A stretch of 64,000 bases of DNA from Microbulbifer yueqingensis (lineage in GTDB: Bacteria; Pseudomonadota; Gammaproteobacteria; Pseudomonadales; Cellvibrionaceae): the NCBI RefSeq assembly GCF_900100355.1, contig NZ_FNFH01000003.1:434001-498000 (forward strand). The letters are read 5' to 3'. How positions within the stretch are numbered: position 1 is the stretch's first letter; every line of letters begins with the position of its first letter. The notes beneath the pieces were generated by a model. The model was not told the DNA's origin. It did no database searches and saw nothing but the letters and a program-made list of their open reading frames with translations. Position numbers and translations under genes: made by a program. This document shows, piece after piece, positions 36,575 to 46,532 of the stretch.

Positions 36575-38421
36575 ACCTCCTGGCCGACCTCGAACAGTTT
36601 CATTTCCTGCGCCCAGCGCTCCTCTGGCTGCTGCTGCCGGCCGCCCTGGCTTGCTGGGCACTTGCCCGGACGGTGTTCAACAGCGGCCAGCTGCAGAAAC
36701 TGGTCGACGCCGACCTGTTGCCGCACCTTTTGCTGCGCGGCGGTGCGCGACGCCCGTTGCTGTTTATGCTCATTTTCTTCCTGCTGGCCGGCATGATCGT
36801 CGCCCTCGCCGGTCCCAGCTGGCGCAAGCTGCCCACCCCTGTTTTCAGCAACCAGGATGCGCTGGTAATCCTGCTCGACCTGTCCCCGTCCATGATGGCG
36901 ACCGACCTGTCGCCCGACCGGCTCACCCGCGCACGGCTGAAAATCCTCGACATTCTCAAGGAGCGCAAGGACGGGCTTACCGCCATGGTTGCTTATGGCG
37001 GCGAGGCCCATGTGGTAACTCCGCTGACCGAGGATACAGCCACTATCGCCAACCTGGTGCCGGCTCTCTCCCCCGGGATCGTGCCGGTGCCCGGCAGTAA
37101 CATCGAGATGGCGGTAGAGGCCGCAATCCGCCTGCTGCAAGACGGTGCCAGCGGCCGGGGCCGCATCCTGGCCGTAACCGACGGTATCGCTGACGAAGCC
37201 CTCGGGACAGTGGCCGGGCTTACCGACCCGGCCGCAATCGAGTTTTCCGTCCTGGCGGTGGGGAGTGGTGAGGGCAGCCCGATTCCCCGCGGCAACAGCG
37301 GCGGGTTCGTGACCGACGGTAACGGTGCCATCGTGATCGCCGGGTACGATGCCGGCCAGCTGCGCAAGCTGGCGCGCAGAGGAGGCGGCCGTTTTTCCCA
37401 GATCACCGTTGATGACCGGGATATCTCCTACCTGCTCGAGCAGGCGGGCACCCCCGAGCAGGCCACGGAGACCGAGCGCGAGTTTGACCAGTGGCGAGAA
37501 GAGGGCCCGTGGCTGGTGCTGCTGTTGTTACCCCTGGCCGCCCTGTTGTTCCGGCGCGGGGCATTGGCGTGCGCCCTGCCCCTTGCCGTGAGCTTGCTCC
37601 TCCCGCAACCTTCCCGCGCAGACGAGGCCAGCGGCATCTGGGATGACCTCTGGCTTCGCGACGACCAGCAGGCCCGCAGGCTGTTACAGCAGGGAGCCCC
37701 GGAGCGTGCCGCAAAGCTCTTCGAGGACCCGCAGTGGCGCGGCACCGCCAAATACCGCGCCGAAGATTTCCCCTCAGCAGCCAAGCTGTTCTCGCGCGGC
37801 GCGAACGCAGACAGCCTCTATAACCTGGGCAACAGCCTCACCCGCCAGGGCCGCTATGACGAGGCAATCGCCGCCTATGGCCAGGCGCTGGCCCGCCAGC
37901 CTCAATTCCCGGATGCGGAGCACAACCGGGAAATCGCCCGCAAGCTCAAGGAGCTGCAACAACAGAAGCAGCAGCAACAACAGTCCCAGCAGGGACAAAA
38001 ACAGCAGCAAGAGCAGCAGGGTCAAAAGGAGCAACAGCAGGGGGCACAGCAGCCTGGCGAGCAGCAAGATGAAGATCAGTCGGGGTCACAAACCGGCCAG
38101 TCTCCGCAGCAGGAGCAACAGGACGGCAGCGAAGCGCAGGACGGTGCCGAGCAGCAACAACAGGGTGCCCAGGCCGGCGAGGAAGCCGAGACCGACGGTG
38201 AGGGGAAAGCCGGGGAGCAAGCCGACCGGCAGCAGGCCCCGAATGAAAACGCGCTGGATCCCGAGACCCAGCAGGCCCTGGACCAGTGGCTGCGCCAGAT
38301 TCCCGACGACCCGGCCGGCCTGATGCGCGAGAAATTCAAGTACGAGAGCCTGCAGCGCAGGCGGGAATACCGCACCGGCGAGTGGAAGCCACCGGAAAAC
38401 GGGGCTTCCCAGCGATGGTAG
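36571..38421 (+). CDS. BatB/BatC-like fusion: vWA plus TPR plus Gln-rich tail
   Basis: A 616-residue protein starting at GTG 36571 (GTGA overlap with the previous stop). N-terminal membrane helices, a vWA domain (LLDLSPSMMATD), another membrane helix pair (~310-345), then a TPR unit (SLYNLGNSLTRQGRYDEA) and a ~110-residue Gln/Glu/Gly-rich low-complexity stretch (~465-575) before a conserved tail LDQWLRQIPDDPAGLMREKF. In Bacteroides BatB and BatC are separate; here they are one chain. The TPR part is periplasmic by topology. Confidence 0.9.
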   Translation: MNLLADLEQFHFLRPALLWLLLPAALACWALARTVFNSGQLQKLVDADLLPHLLLRGGARRPLLFMLIFFLLAGMIVALAGPSWRKLPTPVFSNQDALVILLDLSPSMMATDLSPDRLTRARLKILDILKERKDGLTAMVAYGGEAHVVTPLTEDTATIANLVPALSPGIVPVPGSNIEMAVEAAIRLLQDGASGRGRILAVTDGIADEALGTVAGLTDPAAIEFSVLAVGSGEGSPIPRGNSGGFVTDGNGAIVIAGYDAGQLRKLARRGGGRFSQITVDDRDISYLLEQAGTPEQATETEREFDQWREEGPWLVLLLLPLAALLFRRGALACALPLAVSLLLPQPSRADEASGIWDDLWLRDDQQARRLLQQGAPERAAKLFEDPQWRGTAKYRAEDFPSAAKLFSRGANADSLYNLGNSLTRQGRYDEAIAAYGQALARQPQFPDAEHNREIARKLKELQQQKQQQQQSQQGQKQQQEQQGQKEQQQGAQQPGEQQDEDQSGSQTGQSPQQEQQDGSEAQDGAEQQQQGAQAGEEAETDGEGKAGEQADRQQAPNENALDPETQQALDQWLRQIPDDPAGLMREKFKYESLQRRREYRTGEWKPPENGASQRW

Positions 38422-38528
38422 CTACAGGAACCAGCAGCCAGCGCTCTTCTTGCCAGGGCTGCTCGTCGGTTAACATCAACCCAGGGGCGGCCCAGCGCCG
38501 CAGTACATTGCGAGACTGTTCACATACC

Positions 38529-40193
38529 ATGCGCCGAGTATCCCACCTGCTCCAGGCAGTGTTTTTCCTGCTGCTGGCCAGCACGGCAGCGGCAGATAGC
38601 GAGCTCACCGCGACCGTCGACCGCAACGAGATCGCGATCGATGAGACACTGAACCTGCGGCTGCGCTATTCCGGCAAGGAATCCGGCGGGCAACCGGACT
38701 TCGAACTGCTGGAACAGGATTTCGATATCCTCTCCCGCCAGCAGTCCAACCAGTACCGGGTGATCAATGGTCGCGCGGAGAGCTTTGTCGAGTGGATGCT
38801 GACCCTGGCCCCAAAACGGGAAGGACGCCTGTTCGTGCCCTCCCTGCACCTGCACGGAAAGGTTTCCGACGCAATTCCGATAACCGTTTCCGAGGCCGGC
38901 TCCCGGCCCGATGGCGGCGACAGCAAGGCCTTTCTCGAGGTTGAACTCGATAAAGACCGGATTTATGTTCAGGAGCAACTGCTGGTCAAGGTCCGCCTTT
39001 ATACGGTAATCGGGCTCCACGACATCTCCACCGACCCGCTGCAGATTCCCGGCGCCCATATCGAGAAAGTGGACGAGCAGCGCTACGAGCGCCGGATCGG
39101 CGGGGTCGCACATGCGGTCTACGAGCTGACCTATGCCGTCTTCCCGGAAAGCTCGGGCAAGCTCCGTATCCCCGCCCTCACCTACGTGGCTGTGGCCGGC
39201 CGCCGCGATCCGTTCTCGCTCTTCAACCGCAACACCCAGCGCCTGCGTCTGCGGTCAGAGGCGAAGGAAATCGAGGTACTGCCCAAGCCGGACAGTTACA
39301 GCGGCGAGCACTGGCTGCCGGCAGCCAGCCTGGGCATCGTGCAGAGCTGGAGCCAGGACCCTGACACCTTCAAAGTGGGCGAACCGATCACGCGGATCAT
39401 CACCATTCGGGCGGAAGGGCTGCGTGCGGCCCAGCTCCCTCCCCTGCCCCGGATCAATGTGGAGGGCCTGAAGACGTACCCCGACCAGCCCCAGCAGGAT
39501 GACCAGGCCGGCGCCAGCGGCATCAGCGGCAGCCGCATCGAGACCACCGCCATCGTTGCCACCAGGGCCGGTGAATACCAACTGCCCCCGATCACCCTGA
39601 GCTGGTGGGATACCAAGGCCGGCCGCCAGCGGGTGACGCAGTTGCCTGCTTTCCGGTTTACCGTCAGTGGTGCTCCAGGCGCTGCCGGCACCAGCGCCAG
39701 CGGTCCCTCCACCCTGCCCGCCCCGGCCACCGGCAGCCAGCTTTCAGGCGATGCGTTTTGGCGTAACCTGGCTATTGCGGCAGTGGCGTCGCACTTGTTG
39801 TGGATTTTTTATTTTTGGTGGTTTCGGCGGCACCTTGGCGTGCCGCGAAATTACAATCCAGCCCCGCAGAGAAAAAGCACAACAGAGAGTCGCGAAATAC
39901 TACTACAAGCAGCGGAAAGCGGTGACGCCACCCGCCTCCGTGAGGCGCTACAGTCCTGGCTCTACGAACGGTGTCCGAAACTGAAAGGAAAGGGTATTGA
40001 CGAGGCCAGCGAGCAGTTGCAACTGAAAGAATTGACTAAACTGCAACAACTGCTAAATGCCGCCCTGTACGTAAAACCTGCTCGCCCGCTCAACCGGCAG
40101 CAGGTGCAGATTTTGGTAAAAAAGCTATTAAGGGCCGAGGCCGAACCCCAAGCCCAGCCCAAGCAAGGGTCACTGCCAGAGCTGTTCGGTTAA
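38529..40193 (+). CDS. BatD-like protein
   Basis: A 554-residue secreted or membrane-anchored protein. ATG 38529 gives a proper signal peptide (VSHLLQAVFFLLLASTAAA); the frame is open upstream to 38286 and a coupled ATG at 38415 is possible. Repeated Ig-like beta domains follow (TATVDRNEIAIDETLNL; FKVGEPITRIITIRAEG), then a membrane helix near residue 420 (ATCAS-free stretch LLWIFYFWWF) and a cytoplasmic helical tail. Last gene of the MoxR-Bat operon. Confidence 0.88.
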   Translation: MRRVSHLLQAVFFLLLASTAAADSELTATVDRNEIAIDETLNLRLRYSGKESGGQPDFELLEQDFDILSRQQSNQYRVINGRAESFVEWMLTLAPKREGRLFVPSLHLHGKVSDAIPITVSEAGSRPDGGDSKAFLEVELDKDRIYVQEQLLVKVRLYTVIGLHDISTDPLQIPGAHIEKVDEQRYERRIGGVAHAVYELTYAVFPESSGKLRIPALTYVAVAGRRDPFSLFNRNTQRLRLRSEAKEIEVLPKPDSYSGEHWLPAASLGIVQSWSQDPDTFKVGEPITRIITIRAEGLRAAQLPPLPRINVEGLKTYPDQPQQDDQAGASGISGSRIETTAIVATRAGEYQLPPITLSWWDTKAGRQRVTQLPAFRFTVSGAPGAAGTSASGPSTLPAPATGSQLSGDAFWRNLAIAAVASHLLWIFYFWWFRRHLGVPRNYNPAPQRKSTTESREILLQAAESGDATRLREALQSWLYERCPKLKGKGIDEASEQLQLKELTKLQQLLNAALYVKPARPLNRQQVQILVKKLLRAEAEPQAQPKQGSLPELFG

Positions 40194-40515
40194 CGAAGCA
40201 GCATCCTGTCCCACCGGGTCTGTCCTCGCGAGCCCAAACAGGGTCCATACTAACGGGCATCCAGCCAACGCAAACTTGCTGCCACACGCAAAACCTGGTG
40301 CATCTTGCGCTTGAACATCCAGAGGTGCTGCCTCGTGCGCGAGCAGAGGCAGAGATTCCATCAGAGCGCCCTCCGGCTAGCGCCCTTCCCACCCAGTCTA
40401 CCGACCTGGGTCCCTTCCAGTATGTACCAAAGGCTCTTCTGTTGGTAACATTGGCACCCAAACAACAACTCGCACCAATTTACCGGTGCTCTTGCGATTT
40501 TCTTTAGAGGTAAAA
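40194..40515. other. Gap between the Bat operon and rmlB
   Basis: No gene or clear terminator recognised in these 322 bases. Base composition drops in GC towards the 3' end, marking the left edge of the polysaccharide locus. AGAGG at 40504-40508 is the ribosome site for rmlB. Confidence 0.4.
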
Positions 40516-41589
40516 GTGGGAACGATCTTAGTCACCGGGGGCGCTGGGTTCATTGGAAGTGCTGTTGTTCGCCATATCATCAACTGCACTCCGGATACGG
40601 TAGTAAATGTTGACAAGCTTACCTATGCGGGAAACCTGGATTCTCTGCGGTCAGTAGCGCAGTCGCCACGGTATAATTTCGAGAAAATCGACATTTGTGA
40701 CCAGCCGGCCATATCTAACTTGCTGGCCAAATATCAGCCCACCTCCATTATGCATCTGGCCGCGGAATCCCACGTCGATCGCTCGATAGATGGTCCGGGT
40801 GCTTTCATCGAGACAAATATCCACGGAACTTATTGCCTGCTTCAGGCTGCCAGGGATTATTGGTCTGCCCTGCCACAAGAAGCACGGGAGAGTTTTCGTT
40901 TCCACCACATCTCAACCGATGAAGTTTACGGTGACCTGGAGTCCGCTGATGAACTGTTCACCGAGGAGACTCCTTACGCACCCAGCTCACCCTATTCGGC
41001 AAGCAAGGCTGCGTCTGACCATCTCGTAAGAGCTTGGGGGCGCACCTACGGCCTGCCGATTCTCATCACTAACTGTTCGAACAATTATGGTCCCTTCCAC
41101 TTCCCGGAAAAGCTGATTCCGCATGTAATATTAAATGCCTTAGCAGGAAAACCACTCCCGGTTTACGGAGATGGCTCGCAGATACGTGATTGGCTGTTCG
41201 TTGAAGATCATGCTAAAGCACTGTACCGGGTTGTTACAAACGGAGAGATCGGCGAAACCTACAATATTGGGGGACATAACGAAAAGAAGAACATCGAGGT
41301 TGTTGAGACAATCTGCGAACTGCTCGAGGAATTGGCGCCCAACAAGCCTGCTGGGGTGACTCACTATAAAGATTTAATCACCTTTGTGAGTGATCGGCCT
41401 GGCCACGACCGTCGCTATGCAATAGACGCCAGTAAAATCAAGGATCAGCTCGGGTGGATGCCGGAACATACTTTTGAGTCAGGAATTCGTGAAACTGTAC
41501 AGTGGTACCTCAACAATGAATCCTGGTGGAGCAACGTATTGAGTGGGGATTATCAACTCAACCGCATCGGGATGACGCCGGCTGAGTAA
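40516..41589 (+). CDS. rfbB: dTDP-glucose 4,6-dehydratase
   Basis: A 357-residue short-chain dehydrogenase (RmlB), second step of dTDP-L-rhamnose synthesis. GTG 40516 with AGAGG five bases upstream is taken as start; a GTG at 40486 is in frame but lacks a ribosome site. NAD-binding GGAGFIGS, the active-site [10 protein letters not shown] (Asp-Glu pair) and [15 protein letters not shown] (YxxxK) are intact. It is alone on the + strand, about 13 kb from rfbA, rfbC and rfbD, which are on the other strand. Confidence 0.96.
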   Translation: MGTILVTGGAGFIGSAVVRHIINCTPDTVVNVDKLTYAGNLDSLRSVAQSPRYNFEKIDICDQPAISNLLAKYQPTSIMHLAAESHVDRSIDGPGAFIETNIHGTYCLLQAARDYWSALPQEARESFRFHHISTDEVYGDLESADELFTEETPYAPSSPYSASKAASDHLVRAWGRTYGLPILITNCSNNYGPFHFPEKLIPHVILNALAGKPLPVYGDGSQIRDWLFVEDHAKALYRVVTNGEIGETYNIGGHNEKKNIEVVETICELLEELAPNKPAGVTHYKDLITFVSDRPGHDRRYAIDASKIKDQLGWMPEHTFESGIRETVQWYLNNESWWSNVLSGDYQLNRIGMTPAE

Positions 41590-42049
41590 TTAGATAGACC
41601 TCAACCTTCCCCGCGATCTCGCAGCGCTCTTCAAAGGCCGTTATCGAGATCGCTGGACAACTCAACCATAAGCCGCACGAAGCCCGCCAGCAATTTCGAC
41701 TCTCGTTCTATAGCTGCTGCATTTCTTCGAATTTTACAGCTTAAAAAGTCTAGCCAGCAAAACGCAATCTATCAAAACCGGTATACTGCGTGAGCCTAGA
41801 CGCCCTGCTAATTAGAAGCCAAGCTGAAACTAGGCTTCACCCCCCTCAAAAAAAGAACAGAGCTCGAACCCTAGTCGACAACAGTTCCCTGCCCCGAAAG
41901 CAGCGCACGCCTAGGGAAGACAGGATTTAGCACACAAAATCATCGGCGCTTTTGAACTTCCCTGCAAAAAAATGGGCCCAACCCGTATCCCGTAGCCCCG
42001 ACAGCCGTCCACCGGCACTTGAAACAACACTTCACCCCAAAGAAATTGA
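41590..42049. other. Gap after rmlB, no gene recognised
   Basis: 460 bases between the converging rmlB and sulfotransferase genes, AT-richer than the flanks. All frames are broken. A short stretch near 41630-41710 can be read as IAGQLNHKPHEAR, faintly like an IS30-type transposase C-terminus, but it is too short to call. Confidence 0.4.
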
Positions 42050-43066
42050 TCAGGAGCCATGAGAATGGGGCCTCTGGAATTTAGCTATTGCTTTACGAAT
42101 CCGTTCAAATCCTTCCCCCCCCAAATCTGCAATATGCCGCAAGTAATCCTCAACATAGCTGGGTGAAATCGGGCCCTGGGCAATCCAGCTGGTGGCGTCA
42201 GGAATATCGTAGCTATCAAAAAGGCTCTGCTTCTCCAGGTACTTCTTGGCCACAGAATTGTTAATCGGCATATACTGCTCCAGAAGCTCTCGACGCTGGC
42301 TGGGCGGCAAAAAATATCGCGAGGACTCGGATCTTCCCAGCTCAACAGGTTTTAGAAGAAGCGATATATCAGGGCCATCAAGGTACGGAGCCAAGGCCCT
42401 CGCGAAACAAACCTGCTCTCGCGACAAACTGGGGTTGGGATCCCTCTGCACTTGCTCAAAATCAGGGTCAAAAGAAAGACCTAGAACATTCAAGAAATCA
42501 GAAAAAATATTACCACCGTAAAACTGGCTACGCTCATAAGGCCGGACGTGGACCTTGTCCTTGCCGATTAGGGAACCCCACTTCTCAGCGTGATAAAAAT
42601 AATCAAAAATCTTTGCTTGAACAAGCTGTGACCTAAGGCCAGAGATATCGGCATCCAGGGCTCCGGCCTTCACTATTTGCGCAAACCAAGACTCTAGAAA
42701 CTGATCCTGTCGCCTGAAGTATATGATGACATTAATATCGCAATGCGGCGACAAGAGACCGACCATGTATTCTATTTCTGACAGCGTTAATCCCGGGAAG
42801 TTCTCACTGCTAATTACGTGCCGCCGGGCCTCGCTCGCAACAATCTCGTCAATAAGACAACTCAATTTCCTCTTCACTCGCTCAGCGTATGCTGGATCAT
42901 GGCGATGATCGTTAAAACAGAGGCCATGGTGATTTATACGATGCAATCCAGTTCGACAATAATTTACGCCTTTGCGAAGTAACGCACTATGATTAAGCGA
43001 CATGAACGACTGAATCGCCGTGGTGCCTGTCTTACCCGTACCCAAATGGATAAATAGTTTCTTCAT
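42050..43066 (-). CDS. Sulfotransferase-like protein (PAPS-binding P-loop)
   Basis: A 338-residue protein. The N-terminus LFIHLGTGKTGTTAIQSF is the 5'-phosphosulfate-binding P-loop of sulfotransferases, and HVISSENFPG with the later VIIYFRRQDQFLESWF fits the 3'-phosphate-binding strand and helix. It should be cytoplasmic and transfer sulfate from PAPS; the acceptor is presumably a sugar of the glycan made here. ATG 43066 overlaps the previous stop (ATGA). Low-GC codon use like its neighbours. Last gene of the minus-strand run. Confidence 0.8.
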   Translation of the reverse strand: MKKLFIHLGTGKTGTTAIQSFMSLNHSALLRKGVNYCRTGLHRINHHGLCFNDHRHDPAYAERVKRKLSCLIDEIVASEARRHVISSENFPGLTLSEIEYMVGLLSPHCDINVIIYFRRQDQFLESWFAQIVKAGALDADISGLRSQLVQAKIFDYFYHAEKWGSLIGKDKVHVRPYERSQFYGGNIFSDFLNVLGLSFDPDFEQVQRDPNPSLSREQVCFARALAPYLDGPDISLLLKPVELGRSESSRYFLPPSQRRELLEQYMPINNSVAKKYLEKQSLFDSYDIPDATSWIAQGPISPSYVEDYLRHIADLGGEGFERIRKAIAKFQRPHSHGS

Positions 43067-46000
43067 TCTTCGCAAGCCTCCTCCCGGTTCGCGCGACTGT
43101 ATCCAGCTAGCCGCGAAGCATTTGATGCCTTCCGTGCGTCAATAAGCTCGGCATCCACGCCGTTCTCCGTCCCCCAGCTCTGGTCTCTCTCATTCAGCGC
43201 CCCCACTGCGGGACCGATATCGTCCGCATTTTCCATCTGGTAGCCGAAAACCTTTCGAAAAAAACGCCCTTCCTCATACGCCCTTTTCTCCACATCGCCT
43301 TCGTCAAAATCGTGTGAATGGTAAACAACCGCCTGGCACGCATAGACCTTGGAGTAGCCCGCCTTGATCACTTCCCAGGCCCACGCCTGGTCCTCACCAA
43401 AATCTATTTCTGGATACGGAATTTTCTCCCAGACGGAGCGACGCATGCATGAATTATTGTCACTATAAAAGTGTAAAAACTGTTTCCATGAAATATCGGA
43501 ATTCTCCCACTTTTCCGGGTCGGTATACCTGGAAACACAAATCTTTTCCTTCAAAAACTTATGAAAATGATCATGCAAATCCCGCTTGGTAAAAGGATCC
43601 GCATCCGGCCATGGAAGGTGCTTTCCAAATGCACCGGCAGCATCAGGAAAGTGCTCCAAATGGGTCACCAGGTTATAAAGCCAATATTCATCTTTCGGTA
43701 ATGCGTCCTGGGTGAGGATAGCGATATACTCACCTGAAGTTAGGCTGATTCCCAGGTTACGGGTCCGTCCGTGCTGGAACTCGCTATTTGGAATGCGGTG
43801 AAGACGAACGGATCCTCGTCCCTCAACAAACTCAGCTGTTCCATCCTCGGAGCCGCTGTCAACAACCAGGACCTCAAATGGCCAAGGGGTCTTCTGACGC
43901 TCCAGAATTTCTATTACACGCCTAAATACTTCCCCCCCATTCCAGGTGGGAATTACTACGGACGCTTTGGGCTGGCACTCCTCCTGCGTTTCTCCACCAT
44001 CCTCGGCGCAGAAACCAAGTGCCTTAAGACGCTCCAAGACAGCACTTTCAACGTCACGGGCGGATTGCTCCCAGGTGAACTGCCCAACCCAATCCAGTGC
44101 CGCTCGACGCTGATGACTTAAGCGCTCCTGATCCGATATCAGCGCGGCCAGCTCGTCAGCCATGACTCGTGGATTTGGTGACAGGAGGGTTACAACACCG
44201 CGAGGGAATATAGCGCGCGTACTTTCTCCGTCAAGCTCTGCCACAGGTAGACCGCAAGCCATCATCTCCTGGGGTATCAGTGAATAGTTCGTTGCAGAAA
44301 AAACGACCCCAAGGTCACACTCCCGGTAAAGGCTTGCCAATTCATGGGGAGCCAGGACCCCATGATCTATGCACTCAAATGGTGTCTTGGAAAAGGGCAG
44401 GCTCGCGCCGAAACAGTGAACCTCAAGCTCGATGCCCTTTTTAGCCAGGGCCTCTAGGGCCAGAAATCCCAGCTCCACCGCTCTCCTCGAGGTAAAGTGG
44501 CGCGCATAAAATGCGATCTTGAACTTTCCATCCGTGTTATCGACTCGCCCCTCAGGAGAATAGATAGTACGATCCGCGGACAACCAGAATCCCTCTGCCC
44601 AGCGGCCGTAACGCTCCTGCATCAATTCACGAAGCCACGGGCTCGCGCATATACAATCCAGGTCATACTCATATGTCATTTTCGCTGCGATCGCGCGGCT
44701 GCCCTGCGGATAAAATTCGGGCTCATGATCCTGCACGAAGTAAAACCGGCGCTTAAACCGACATGCTGACAATACATGGCTGACAGAAGACCAATCAGTA
44801 GCGAATATCACATCCCCGCCACCAAAATCCTGTCTGGGGCCTACAAACCTGACATCGCCTTTTATCACCTGAAAGTGCTTGACGATGTCATCGTATGCAT
44901 CCGACTCTGTGGAGTGACTTACAGGATTGTAAATCCAAATGGTATTCTTATGACCAAAGAACTCGAGAAACCGAATTATTCTAAAAATAGTCATGTGGCC
45001 GCCTGCGCCGGGCGAGAAATCGGGCATGACCCAATGAATATTTAGTGCGCGCGGGTTATAAGTTTCAGAGCATGGCCTCAGCTCGGTCAAAGAACAGTCT
45101 AGCAGGGGCCTGAGTGCGGCATCCTGGACTACTGTGGACCCAGGGTCGAGCTTCAGGCGCCTCCGAGCAGCTGCCACGACAGGAAATGCGGCGAGACCTG
45201 TCTGCTTGCCGTACTTAAGGTAGTGACTTAGGGGCTCCGTTAAGCTACTGTCCTGAAGGTATTGTTGATGGTATTTTTTTGAATCGAATCTAAGTGACGG
45301 GTTATGTCCCTTCTTCCAGCCCGACTTCGCATAGTGAAGGACTGGATTCCGGTCTTCTGGAATCTCCTCACTGTACATCTCTAGATACCAAGTGGTATCG
45401 AAATAAGGGTTCGGGTTACGCCCCTCACACATCCCGGTTTCGACAAAATGCTCTAAGGGATCGACCTGGAGTCCGCGCAAGTCTTCGTAGAAATTTACAT
45501 ACCAGTCACCCAGAAACAGGCCCGTATCCAAAATCTCTGAACAGATGGGTGAACTGTAGACCTTCCTGAACTGGCGGCCCTCAGACTGCCCGTATTCAAT
45601 AAAGTGCTTCAGCGGCTCGATGCCAGCTTCCTTGACGTCAGGGTTACTTGCCAGATAGTAAGCAATATCAAACTCACCTGACGGGTTTACGCCGCTGCGC
45701 CAGCCGGTCTTAAAGTAATGAATCAGTTCGGGAACTCCGGCTTCTGGTGTATAGCAAGCGCTTTTAGAGTACCAAACCGGGTCGAAATAATAATTCGGCT
45801 GCCTTCCTTCCTTCCAGCCGTAACGACAGTAGTGATCCAGTGGATCCATGCTGGAAGCCCTTACGTCTGGATACTTTGCAAGATACCAATCTCGTACAAA
45901 GAGGCCACAGCTTTCAATCTCGAATTTCAGTTGCTGGAGGTTCAATTCCGCCGGAAAGCCATTATTACCCTGAAACACCCCATGCTGAATGTAGTGAGAA

Positions 46001-46485
46001 AGAGGGTCCATGCCACCAAGCTCATAAGCCATGGAATACTTCTTCGGGTCAAATCCTGGTGAGGTCCGATCTCTGCCTCCAGTTAGAATGTATTCAACGA
46101 GGGGGCACAAGTCTTTTGGCTTCGAGTCCCCTATACGATCCAAGTACCATGAAGTCTCGAAATAGGGATTAGGGTTCTTCCCTTCCCTCCAGCCCACATG
46201 GTAATAGTGGGCTATAGGATCAAAAAAAACCTCCGCTCCTTTCTCATACTCTTGCAAATACCATTGAGCCTTAATCAACCCGGACGATCGAAGAAGCTTC
46301 AGGTTTTCATTGTCTCTCTTTTTCTTTAAGCCAGGAATCATTCTACAAACAGTCTCCGAGTTCACTCCAGATTGTCTTGCGGCAAAAAACAGCAGCGCAA
46401 CACTTAGCGATAAGGTATCTGGGACAGCCTGACCATAAAAGCCGAATCGCGGGAGTTCTTCTGACCCGATATAAGCCTTGGCCAA
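43063..46485 (-). CDS. Giant glycosyltransferase: nine-repeat N-terminus, WsaF-like GT, GT2 domain
   Basis: An 1140-residue protein. Start is TTG 46485, supported by AGGTGA four bases upstream; the next Met is residue 49. Residues ~72-435 hold nine degenerate repeats of about 35-50 residues, consensus WYL..YPDV....DPL.HY...GW.EGR.PNP.FD (clearest units at 199-235, 275-304, 327-363). Residues ~482-830 match the WsaF rhamnosyltransferase type (HWVMPDFSPGAGGHMTIFR). Residues ~840-1140 are a GT2 domain (KASVVIPTWNGGEV, EVLVVDSGSEDGT, CMRRSVWEKIP). It likely adds rhamnose or related sugars. The repeat's role is unknown. Confidence 0.85.
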   Translation of the reverse strand: MAKAYIGSEELPRFGFYGQAVPDTLSLSVALLFFAARQSGVNSETVCRMIPGLKKKRDNENLKLLRSSGLIKAQWYLQEYEKGAEVFFDPIAHYYHVGWREGKNPNPYFETSWYLDRIGDSKPKDLCPLVEYILTGGRDRTSPGFDPKKYSMAYELGGMDPLSHYIQHGVFQGNNGFPAELNLQQLKFEIESCGLFVRDWYLAKYPDVRASSMDPLDHYCRYGWKEGRQPNYYFDPVWYSKSACYTPEAGVPELIHYFKTGWRSGVNPSGEFDIAYYLASNPDVKEAGIEPLKHFIEYGQSEGRQFRKVYSSPICSEILDTGLFLGDWYVNFYEDLRGLQVDPLEHFVETGMCEGRNPNPYFDTTWYLEMYSEEIPEDRNPVLHYAKSGWKKGHNPSLRFDSKKYHQQYLQDSSLTEPLSHYLKYGKQTGLAAFPVVAAARRRLKLDPGSTVVQDAALRPLLDCSLTELRPCSETYNPRALNIHWVMPDFSPGAGGHMTIFRIIRFLEFFGHKNTIWIYNPVSHSTESDAYDDIVKHFQVIKGDVRFVGPRQDFGGGDVIFATDWSSVSHVLSACRFKRRFYFVQDHEPEFYPQGSRAIAAKMTYEYDLDCICASPWLRELMQERYGRWAEGFWLSADRTIYSPEGRVDNTDGKFKIAFYARHFTSRRAVELGFLALEALAKKGIELEVHCFGASLPFSKTPFECIDHGVLAPHELASLYRECDLGVVFSATNYSLIPQEMMACGLPVAELDGESTRAIFPRGVVTLLSPNPRVMADELAALISDQERLSHQRRAALDWVGQFTWEQSARDVESAVLERLKALGFCAEDGGETQEECQPKASVVIPTWNGGEVFRRVIEILERQKTPWPFEVLVVDSGSEDGTAEFVEGRGSVRLHRIPNSEFQHGRTRNLGISLTSGEYIAILTQDALPKDEYWLYNLVTHLEHFPDAAGAFGKHLPWPDADPFTKRDLHDHFHKFLKEKICVSRYTDPEKWENSDISWKQFLHFYSDNNSCMRRSVWEKIPYPEIDFGEDQAWAWEVIKAGYSKVYACQAVVYHSHDFDEGDVEKRAYEEGRFFRKVFGYQMENADDIGPAVGALNERDQSWGTENGVDAELIDARKASNASRLAGYSRANREEACEE

Positions 46486-46532
46486 GCTGTCACCTATAAG
46501 GCGATTAAGCGCAAAGATAGGCGGCCTCCCCT

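Noticed and set aside
40298..40507. Short + strand ORF before rmlB
   Set aside because: No ribosome site or similarity, and it crosses the rmlB leader.
41600..41720. Possible IS30-type transposase remnant after rmlB
   Set aside because: Only about a dozen residues of weak resemblance, no inverted repeats or intact frame.
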